A program made the position numbers and the translations under genes. 64,000 nucleotides of DNA from Oikopleura dioica (lineage: Eukaryota; Chordata; Appendicularia; Copelata; Oikopleuridae). The stretch's first letter is position 1; every line of letters begins with the position of its first letter. Shown one piece after another: positions 46,373 to 56,709 of the stretch. The notes under the pieces were generated by a model that saw only the letters and a program-made list of their open reading frames with translations, made no database searches and had not been told where the DNA came from. The stretch spans positions 7,138,501 through 7,202,500 of the forward strand of contig OU015568.1 in assembly GCA_907165135.1 (NCBI GenBank). The letters run 5' to 3'.

Positions 46373-49300
46373 ATGCATCTTTGCTGCGTTTGCGCAGAGA
46401 AGGTGCGGAAGATCGAGTCAGAGCGAGATTCCAGCGCCACTTTTGAGCAGTCAGAAGAAATTCCGCCCGTGAAGACGGCATTTGTGAAGATCAAGAAGTC
46501 GGGCGATGAGAGAGACTGCAACTTTCATTACGAGCAGATCTTGGTCCCAGAGCACTACAAGTACTACTGTAGTGACTGTGCTGTTGTCAAACTTCTGCGG
46601 GATCCGAGGTAAGGCAAGATTGATGATTCCCTCTTTACGAAAAATTCTAGCATAAAAGAAAGCGATCACGACTTTGTCAGCGAGCGCGTTCGAGACGAAG
46701 AGCCCTGCGAGAATTACAGACTTTGGCTGCAATTTACAGCGACAATCGCCGAAATGCTCCGACGCAAGCAGCATTACATGGCCCAGTACTCGCTTATCAT
46801 TTCGTCGCGCGAAACCTACGTCAACAATTTGGAGCAGTTCGTCAAAAATCACATCCCGTTGCCGTTCAACTTGCAGGACTACAAAAACGACCGCGCGGGG
46901 CTTCAAAAATACACGGATGCGACATTTCGTTTTCACCAATACCCGAGGAGAGCGAAGGAGGATCGGGAAATGATAGAAATGCTCAGAGGAAGGCCGATAA
47001 TCGACGAGGACGAGGAGTTTATCCAGATTTCTCAAATGCTTGTCGCGAAAAAAGGGATGGAAACAATCCCTCTTTCCCCAGGGGCGTTTGCGTACTTCTT
47101 TTTCAAAAGCGAGATGGAACTCATCATGGAACTGGCGCTCCAAAAGTGCACGGATAAGATACGAGATTGGGACAAAGCTGTGGACAGGTGGATCGGCAAA
47201 AGAAACCGCTACTTTTCTGGTAAGAAATCTCTCGAATCTGGTTAGGTAACGGATCATCTTTAGTTCTTTCGAAAGAGCCAGAAACTGCTTCAAAACACTA
47301 CCTCAAAACAAAACACGAGCTGTTTGACGAAGCCCGACTAATGCACCGCGACAAAAGCTGCGAGAAAATCCATGTCCCCTTTCACTTCGACAGCGGCTAC
47401 ATGAAACGAACCCATGTCAAGCCTTGGCGAAAAGTTTCTCTGGCAGATCTCAAATCCAGTTTCAAAGAACAAGTCGCGCGTGTGTGGACTAAAAATACCG
47501 TCGATTTGGACCGAATGGATGCAAAATTCAAGATCAAAACCACGATCTTGTCTGCCGAAGAGTTGGAGAAAAAGAGCTTTCATGTGAAATCCGGCACTTT
47601 GAAAAATCGAGAGTGGCTTTTACCCGTCGTTTCTTTTCCCGTTCGCGAAGGGGGAACCACCGCTGGCTTTGTTCGGGAATCTATTTCGAACATGCTCGAT
47701 TACACAATCACCCAAAGTGGCCATCCGATGAAGAAGCTCGAGTTGACGAAAGATTGGCAGCTGGGAATCGCGATGGTCGGATTCAACACTCGCAATGTGC
47801 AGATGAAAATGGCAACGACTTACTACCGAGTTGCGGTGAAGCTGTTCAAATCGGAAGATGCTTCTGCCGGCGTCCTGAGCAGAGCATCCTCGGAGAAGAA
47901 AATTCTCATGTGGTGTCTGGACCTGGACAAGCAAAATATCTTCTGGGTCAAGAAAGTTCCTACAGTGTACAAGCTTCCAGCGCATTGTGGCCCAACAGTG
48001 ATTCCTTTCCAAGCCCATCATGTCTGGTACACTTCTGTTCCGAGATCCGACTTGAGTTCTGAGCTGAAATACAGCTGCAGAGTCGAGGAATACCTCCAAA
48101 AAAGCCTGGAAAGCTGGCACGCCTCTTCAACCAAGAATCAAATCAATACCTTCATCGAGAAACACATGAACTTCCGCGGCAACTACGAAATAAAAGTCCT
48201 CCATTCTCGGAGATCAAAGTGCCCCATCGAACGAGCAATGTTCAACTTTGGCGATATAATTGTCCGAGATCCGCATGGCGAGAAACAAGTAACAATGGCG
48301 ACTTGGTGGAGCGAAATTCAGCAAAAACATGCTGTCGTGAGAAATCCTGGAGCCCATCACGAAAGCGCCACGAATAATTCCAAAAGAAAGCGCCTCCTTT
48401 GCGCGTTTTCCAACAGCGTCATGCTTCACAGAGACTCGGCTATCTGCCACAGGCCCGTTGTTAACACGCTGAAGCAGTACGACTTGTGCGAGGAGTACAA
48501 AGAAGCGAAAGAAAAGGAATACCGGGGAGAGAGATTGACGAGAGAAGCGCAAATGATCTGGCGAGCGGTGAACAAATATCCAAGCTATCGGAGAGTGATG
48601 CGCATTCTGCTAAAGTATTTGAACGAAAATGAGAAAACAAGGGACTACCAAGCCATGTTCATGGAAGTAATGAGTTTGAAGCAAGTAGAAGCTGCGAGCG
48701 GTTCAAAACAGAACAGCGATTATCCGGAGCGATTTCCAAAAGTCACAAAATCGGAATTGATGGAATTTTTATCCATAAATCGCGCGCTCTCCAACGACTT
48801 TCCCATGCCCTGCGATCTTCTTGGAAACACAGTAACTGCCATACGAGCGTTCGATCTGAAGAGAGAAAAGGATGAAGACAAGAAAAACTTTTATCCGACG
48901 ATCTTGATGAACATGCTAAACGGACTTAAAATTCTCGACAACTCGATATTCTACAATCACGGAAGAAACGGGGAGAGAACAGTTGGCAGAAGAAACATCA
49001 GACTCACCTACCGAAAAGCTTACAACGCGAATGCTGGTTTCAATTACCGAAACAGAAGAAAGGGAAACATCAATTCTCAACACATTGATCGAAAATCTGA
49101 CCCTTCAAACACGGAAAACCAGACGATTACTGAGGTGGACACGATGACGCAGGAAGAAAGAGAGAAACAAGCGCGGAAACAAAAGTTCATCAAGGACGAT
49201 TTTAAGCAAATCCAAATGGGTAACAAGTGTACGTATCTCTGAACTACTATCTGACATTATTTTTAGACTTATTTCGGAAAGGTTTGATTGATTTTTTGTC

Positions 49301-49635
49301 ATTTTCGGTGACATTATCTGCCAAATTGGTGTCTCTCTAAGGCCTTAGAGGCGGTGTTTTTTCTAAAATTAATTCAATTAACTAATTGTCTCATTCTAGG
49401 GCTCGTCCAGGTCAACGGCATTATGTATGACATGAAGCAATCAGAAGAATATCTTCGAGAACGCCGAGCGGCTCTAGCTTCAGACGAGAAAAAGAAGGAC
49501 CACGTCGTCATCTCAAAGGAAGATCTCGAAGCTGAGGAAGCCGAAGAATCGTCCCAGCAACAACTTGCATCCATGGAATTTTCCACTATTCTTCTCAAAC
49601 AGGCGCAAGAGGATAGCAAAGACTCAAAAGTATAA
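46373..49635 (+). CDS. Large orphan protein with N-terminal CxxC zinc-binding-like motif
   Basis: Start MHLCCVCAEKVRKIESERDS at 46373, 150 bp after the RPA2 stop on the same strand. Three introns (about 46611, 47220 and 49219) join one long frame of about 1,030 codons; one exon alone runs about 1.95 kb. CVCxxK near the start and YYCSDCAVV about 60 residues on form a CxxC...CxxC pair suggestive of a zinc ribbon or treble clef. The rest is mixed alpha/beta and basic (YMKRTHVKPWRKVSLADLKS, NIRLTYRKAYNANAGFNYRN), with a Glu/Lys-rich end (ALASDEKKKDHVVISKEDLE). No family recognised, and no transposase catalytic motif noticed. Confidence 0.6.
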
Positions 49636-49839
49636 AATTCATCAGTTTATTTTCTTCACTTATTATTCGACTTTTGCTGCCAAAAACAAAGTTCACTTCT
49701 CATTTTTTCTCACACTTATTCAAACTGGAATAAAAAAGATAAATTCATCACGAAAAAGACTCTCAAACATTGGTCAAATAAGACATTTTTTGAGTTAGAA
49801 GAGTTTTTGTTAAATAATTTATTTACAAACACACTCGAT

Positions 49840-52800
49840 TTACAGGTCAAATTTTGACCGACCCAATCTTTCCAGAAAAATATTAATCGCCTTTCTGAAA
49901 TTTCTTCCAGCAGGAGTAGCTTCTGTTGAAAGGCGAGCCACTTGTTTCTAAGAAGAGCATGGAGAATCGAATAGAACGAATGGAACTTACTCTTTGCCGC
50001 TCCAGAACTTGCTCTTCAGTCGATCTTGCGGCAAAGTTTTTGTGAACGATATCCAGCAAATTACTGGCAAGGCCTATTTTGGGTGAAAATAAACAGGTTT
50101 ATATGAGTAAAATTAGCATGGTTGTTCTTCCACGATCCTTCCCACGCATCATTGTCGACTTTTGCCGAGGTGACGTAAGACCTTTTTGGGGCATATTCGA
50201 AGAAGCTGGAAAATAAAAACAAAACATCAAAATCTTTTATACAAATTATGGTAGAATCAATTTACAAAACACATAAAAATGCTAGAGCAGATCTTACACG
50301 CTGCAAAAAGCCTGCTCGGCGCCATCATCTGAGTCTGTATCGCTGTCAACAATTGAGTGAGAGTTGTTCTTGTTATTCATGCTCAAGCTCACAGACTTGG
50401 TTGGCTGTTTTACTGGTGGAGTTGGTGTTGGCGGAAGAGTTGGGATCGTTGAGCTGTTGGACAAGACAGATTCGTTATCACTAGAACTCGATTAGTTTTA
50501 ATCATTAGTCTGAATTTACCTGTTTGAAGCGTCGGAAAAGACATCTTCTTCCTTGCTTTCCGCCTTTTTCACAGAACTCTGATCCGCCTTCTCTTCTTCC
50601 GGGTCAATAGCATTCTGATTTGGCTCTTCTAAAATCGTCGTCAATAGATCATCGTCAGGATCTTCATAGACAATCGGATGCGTCTGAAGACGTTTTCGAG
50701 GAGAAGCGCGCTCGCGGCTGATTCTGTCAAAATTTTCCATGAGCAAAGCCATTTGATTTTTGATCAATTCGACGTCGCTTTTGAGCGAGTCCATGAACTG
50801 CTTATGCCGCGTCGCCTCGTCAATCCAGTCAAGGTCGATCAGGTTATCCTTCATCAGCATTGCTCGGCCCTTTTCTTCCAAGATTTTCTTCGCATCTGGG
50901 TATTCCACGAGTACTTCCGTTAAATCTTCTTTGGCCAAGCAAAACAGGTCAGAAAATCCGATCGATCTGACATTCGCTGTTCTTCGATTTCCCGCCTTGG
51001 AGCCGGGAATTTCCATGATCGAAATTTCACCAAAGTACTTTCCGCTGCTCAACACGCAAAATCGAGTCTTTCCATCGTCGGCGACTACTTCCAGATCTCC
51101 CTGTAGAATAATATACATTTCCTTTCCAATATCTCTAGGGATATCGCACAAATTTTCAGGTACCCGAAAAAAGGGTCCAGACCAAATTTTAGACAGATGA
51201 TCTAGTAGAACTTTGGACGAGGATTTCAATGCTACCAAAATCATTTCATAATAATGAGTCATTTTCGTAAAAATTGCCTTCAAAAAGCTCATTTTTCGGA
51301 TCAGTACGAGGACTGTTTTGTCGTTAATGATTTTATATTTTTTCCTTATAGATATTGCGCTGAGAAATCCAAATCTGAAAAAAAATTCACTGACGCACCT
51401 CGCATTTTGAAAATATGATTTTTTAAAGTTTTCCGAGGTGAATTCTGAGCGGCGTTGCGTCATTTTGGAGGCGGCCGCACGGGGGCGCGCGCGCTGCATG
51501 GCCAAGCTAGCCCGACTCACATTCTTTTCTCTTTACTATTTTATGCTATTTTCCATAAAATTGCATATTTTTGGAGCTTTTATCAGACTTCAGCAACAGA
51601 CTTCTTGGCAAAAGTCCGCTATGACAACTGATCCAGTATAAATTATACTGTATAATTGAGTACAAATAATAAAACTGCGTATGAGACCGTTCCTTTAAGA
51701 TTCGCGCACTTTTCCGTAAAAAATTGTTCAAAAATAAAAAAATTAAGAAACGGGGATGAGACGGCCCGAAGGGCCGGAAAGCCCCTCAAATTCTAAAATG
51801 AAGGAACGGGGCTGAGACGGCCCGTAAGGCCGGCAAGCCCCTAAAATTCAAAAGTAAAATATCGGGGCTGAGATGGCCCGAAGGGCAAACAAGCCCCTTC
51901 AATTAAAAAATTAAAGAACGAGGCTGAGACGGCCCGAAAGGCCGGCAAGCCCCTTAAATTCAAAAAAAGAGGAACGGAGCTGAGACGGCCCGAAAGGCCG
52001 GCAAGCCCCTTAAATTCTAAAATAGAGGAACGGGGCTGAGACGGCCCGAAAGGCCGGCAAGCCCCTTAAATTCAAAAATAAAGGAACGGGGCTGAGACGG
52101 CCCGAAGAGCCGGCGAGCCCCTCAAATTCAGAAATAAAGGGGACGTGGCTGAGACATCCCGTTGCCCCGCTCCTTGATTTTTAAATTTAAGGGGCTTGAC
52201 GGCCCTTTGGGCCATTTCAGCCCCGCTCCTTGATTTTTAAATTTAATGGGCTTGACGGCCCTTCGGGCCGTTTCAGCCCCGCTCCTTGATTTTTAAATTT
52301 AAGGGGCTTGACGGCCCTTCGGGCCGTTTCAGCCCCGCTCCTTGATTTTTAAATTTAAGGGGCTTGACGGCCCTTCGGGCCGTTTCAGCCCCGCTCCTTG
52401 ATTTTTAAATTTAAGGGGCTTGACGGCCCTTCGGGCCGTTTCAGCCCCGCTCCTTGATTTTTAAATTTAAGGGGCTTGACGGCCCTTCGGGCCGTTTCAG
52501 CCCCGCTCCTTGATTTTTAAATTTAAGGGCTTGACGGCCCTTCGGGCCGTTTCAGCCCCGCTCCTTGATTTTTAAATTTAAGGGGCTTGACGGCCCTTCG
52601 GGCCGTTTCAGCCCCGCTCCTTGATTTTTAAATTTAAGGGGCTTGACGGCCCTTCGGGCCGTTTCAGCCCCGCTCCTTGATTTTTAAATTAAAGGGGCTT
52701 GACGGCCCTTCGGGCCGTTTCAGCCCCGCTCCTTGATTTTTAAATTTAAGGGCTTGACGGCCCTTCGGGCCGTTTCAGCCCCGCTCCTTGATTTTTAAAT

Positions 52801-55800
52801 TTAATGGGCTTGACGGCCCTTCGGGCCGTTTCAGCCCCGCTCCTTGATTTTTAAATTTAAGGGCTTGACGGCCCTTCGGGCCGTTTCAGCCCCGCTCCTT
52901 GATTTTTAAATTTAAGGGCTTGACGGCCCTTCGGGCCGTTTCAGCCCCGCTCCTTGATTTTTAAATTTAAGGGGCTTGACGGCCCTTCGGGCCGTTTCAG
53001 CCCCGCTCCTTGATTTTTAAATTTAAGGGGCTTGACGGCCCTTCGGGCCGTTTCAGCCCCGCTCCTTGATTTTTAAATTTAAGGGGCTTGACGGCCCTTC
53101 GGGCCGTTTCAGCCCCGCTCCTTGATTTTTAAATTTAAGGGGCTTGACAAAGGCCGGGAACTCTGAGTAGATCAATTTGTTGTTTTTGATCAACATTTGA
53201 TCAAATTGAGTTGATCAATTTGTTCCCAACTCCGCCCACACCCATGGTTTTAAAAATTCATATTATATTAGTTTTTTCCTCTTTTATGGTTTTGATTTAC
53301 CCGCCGATCTAGAAGGATTTATGCATAATTTTGCGCTCCTTCGGAGCAAAATGAGCGACCATTTAACTTCGACTTTGGAAGGTTGCATTCCGAATAGAAG
53401 CGAAGGCTCAGCTCAGTTCAGCAATTTTGAGGTGAGGTTCAGCTCACCTCAGCTCAGCTCAATTTTTTGAAAAGTCTAGCTCTGCTCAGTTGTTTTCGAA
53501 AAGGGCCATCTCAGCTCATCTCAGCTCAATCTTGACCTCAGCTCTGCTGGCTCAGCTCAGAAAAAATTTTCAAAAATCTGCAACTCTGCGTGAAACTGAT
53601 TTTCTTTTCTTCTCTTTCTTTTTGTTGAACAGGTTTGATTCACGTTCGGCGATGCGCGAACATGTCGCGGAACTTGTCCATCTTTTCGTTTTGATCTTCG
53701 AATTTGAGCTTGAGCTCTTCATATTCGAACTCCATCTGTTCAAATTGCTTGTTCGAGCTGCTTCCCCTAAGAATCTCCTCGTTAGTTGCCGACATATGCT
53801 TCAGACATTCAATTTCTTCTTGGCATTTTTGAAGAGATACAGATTCGGCGAGAGTTCAGACTGGACCGATTGTTTTTCCTTGGTAACCGAGCCCATCTTC
53901 ATTTTCAGCTGTTTGAGCATTGACATTTGTTTTCGTAAGAACGCACGGAGGTCTTCCAGCGTGTCAATCTTCGACTGAGAGTCGATCACATTTCGACACA
54001 ACGAGTTCCTTCATCGTCCTCGACCGCAAAAAGAATTCGGAAAGAATCTTTGGCGCAATTTCTCGTTTCTGCGCGCAGTTTTTGCCTCGCCGATTCCACA
54101 ACAGAAAAGAACTTCAAAGATGCGCTTTTATCTCTTGCTGATTCCTTGAGAGAACAGTTTTCGAGAAATAGCAAGCAAAAGTTACGCTTCTTTCACCTCT
54201 TGGACAGATGCTTCCCGACGAAAAAGGCTCGTAATGGCCAGAGTTGACTTTACATACAACCTTCAGAAACTCTCTACAGCGTCATCTTCCATAATTTTTG
54301 AATAAATGGTAAATAGAGTGGTCTTCAAGGATTATTTTGGTCCAAGAATCATGGAATTTTAACGCTCCAGTCCCGAGAAATCATCATTTTAGTAATGCTC
54401 ACCGACCCTTTTTGTGAACAAGGCTTTCAGGAGCGTCAACCAATCAGCGCGCAGCTGAAAACAGAAAAGCGCCACAAGCGTCGAGAGAGAAAAAAACAAC
54501 TCCCGGAAGTTCATTTCTAGCGATTGGAAGATGCGTCAGTGAAAATTTTTGCAGATTTGGAATTCTGGTTCAAATTAATGTTAGTCTAGCATTTAAAAAA
54601 TCAAAGATCTTGAAAGCTTCACCAAGATCGAAAAAATCACACTTTGACACGTCATTTTTACGATAATGACTAATAATTATGAAAAGATTTTTGCACCTCT
54701 AGAATCGCCGTCCAAAGTTCTACTAGTTCATCAATTTGAAAATTGATCTGGACCCTTTTTTCGGGTACCTGAAAATTTGTGCGATATCCCTAAATATCTC
54801 CCTTTCGGCAAATGTAATCTCCGGGCGAGAAAATTTGCGGCTTGAGACGGAGGACCAGCTCAACGAGAAATCCCTTTTCGCAATCGCGAAAGAGAGCTAC
54901 TCTTCTGAGTGTTTCTGAAAGACGGATTAGCCTCCCAGATGATCGTTTATTTGCGGCTTACCGAGATGAACATTGATAGCGATCTCGGCCCTGAGCTTGT
55001 CCGGCAGGTGGCTCAGCACGCCAACTTCATCTACTCCTTTCTTTGAGCCCCAAAGATAGCTGAACCAGTTCACGATTTTCGATTGCAAGTCGCTATCAAC
55101 AGATCTCAGTTCCATGTACTAAGCAAACGGTGAAAACCAAACTCAAAATCAACAACTTTCAAACCTGTTTGAGCGCATCCATTCGTCCCTGAAACTCGGT
55201 TTTCGTCGCTTTCATGTTCGAAATCATAGTTCCGACTTCTCCAACAATCGTGGCAAAAATGAAGATTCCGATGAGGAAGTTTGATATTTGGAAAATGTAC
55301 TCAAAGTTGGTCTCTGGCTTTTCATGGCTCAACAAATGCTCAAAAAAGGGGAAAATATGGTTAGCGCGTAGGAACCATTTGGGAGCCAACATTTTGGAGT
55401 TTCGCCGATTGTCGCGAGGGTTAAGGTTGACCAGTACATTGAGTAGATATACTAGAACAAATTTGATGAGAAAAATGAGCAGAAAAAAGTACCCTTCTTC
55501 CGAGATACGCGAATTCTTGTCCAGCCGTCGTCACATTTGGAAATACCCACCGATCTTCTCCGAAGCCGATAATTCCGGAAATCAAGTACCAAAGGCATCC
55601 GTTCCAATGAATTATCACAAGAATAGAGGTGCACATGATAGAGATGCGGAAGAAATTCGGAAAATTGGTGCGCGTCTCAGTTTTGTTGATGAATTCGCTG
55701 ACTCGGTACTTGCGCTGGCATTTGATAAATCTCAAGGAGACCAGCCATTTGTTGTCGAAGCAGTACTGGAGGTAGTCGATTGGGCACATGGACATCATGT

Positions 55801-56400
55801 CAGTTTTGAACTGCGCTGATTTCTTGTAGTTTTCTCGTATGCTCTTGTGGTCTAAAAATGCTACAAAAGAGGGAATTGATAATGATTTTTACCTGTTATC
55901 ATCAATCCCTTGTCCAAGTACCCGGTGTAGAACTTGGTGAGAATGTCCATCCAGTACATAAAGTCGTTGAAGACGTCCACTCCGAGGAAGATCATTTTGT
56001 AGTCACCAAGCTGGTCGAAAGCCAGTCGACAAATGATGAACAACATGTTGTACATTACCGAAGCAGCGATGAGGCAAACCCAGTAGTAGTAAAGATCACC
56101 CGACGGGTCTAAATAAAATTCTGACCAGACGAATTTCTTCTTCTCCTCAGCTCTATCGCCTCCGATTCCGGCAAGAAAGCTGTCCGACTTTTTCAGCTCT
56201 TTCTCTTTCTTTTCTTTTTGCTGCTTCGATCTCTTCAGCAATTTCATTAGGCCAAAGATCCAGACAAACGGATTTGCTTGCGTTTTGACCTCAACCTCTC
56301 CATCCTTCAAAATCGGGTTCACTCTCATCGTTGGCTTCTAAAAATAAATAAAAATTGTATTGAAGAGTTGAAATAAGTCTACTTTTGATTCATCCGCCAT
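49840..56400 (-). CDS. CNGA-type cyclic-nucleotide-gated channel, interrupted in its cNBD
   Basis: Starts MADESK at 56400. S1 ([20 protein letters not shown]) follows DPSGD, S2 is [20 protein letters not shown], the S4 region [21 protein letters not shown]5 [20 protein letters not shown], pore [16 protein letters not shown]6 [24 protein letters not shown], rather than a GYG filter, marks the non-selective CNGA class. The cyclic-nucleotide-binding domain has [11 protein letters not shown], then the 51136-54792 element, then [20 protein letters not shown] and the phosphate cassette [20 protein letters not shown] with its Arg. Several small exons give a Ser/Thr-rich tail ending at 49840. The element sits between codons of RKGDIGKEMY; its first in-frame codon is TAG, so an unspliced message would lose most of the ligand-binding domain. 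Confidence 0.85.
51747..53148. repeat. Two-armed hairpin satellite inside copy 2
   Basis: The same arrangement as in copy 1: about 8 diverged forward units (51747-52163), then about 18 homogeneous reverse units (52164-53148). Individual units differ from copy 1 by one-base losses or gains in the GGGG or TTTTT runs. Confidence 0.9.
53640..54174 (-). pseudogene. Captured coiled-coil fragment in copy 2
   Basis: As in copy 1, but the GGGG run is intact, so [12 protein letters not shown] continues in frame into [20 protein letters not shown] and stops after AHRRT. Upstream peptides ([39 protein letters not shown]) lie in other frames. It probably represents several exons of a host gene carried by the element; function unlikely. 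Confidence 0.5.
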
Positions 56401-56709
56401 TTCTGGGGCAAAAAAGATTGGGATCTGAAAATGAGACAGATGAAAGTGCTCACCTGTGCCCAAAAGCGTCGCTGGTGATCGATGGGATTAGTCCAACGGA
56501 ACAAGGATTACGACGAGTAACCGCTTTATCCAGCTCTTCCTTTCAACCATCTTCAATAACTTCAAATTTGTTCCAAGAAACGATGGTCGTCTCTAGAACG
56601 CGAAAATTGTTTTGAACCTCAGAATTTTAAAATAGCAGATCTTCAGTTACGAACGCGCGCCGCGTACCAAAAACGCGTGAAAATAAGTGAGTAGAAGTAT
56701 CCAACAACG
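56401..56709. promoter_or_regulatory. Bidirectional promoter, CNG channel / sperm-type NHE
   Basis: 309 bp separate the two start codons of a head-to-head pair, so regulatory sequence is shared or overlapping. No specific transcription-factor site is claimed. Confidence 0.55.

Larger units (their letters stand above)
51136..54792. mobile_element. hAT-like non-autonomous element, copy 2 (3657 bp), in the CNG channel
   Basis: Same terminal repeats and interior as the element at 8814-12465, in the same orientation, with its own 8-bp duplication AATATCTC (51128-51135 and 54793-54800). The two copies differ by scattered one-base indels, mostly in homopolymers and satellite units, so the insertion is recent. 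No transposase frame is seen. Confidence 0.9.
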
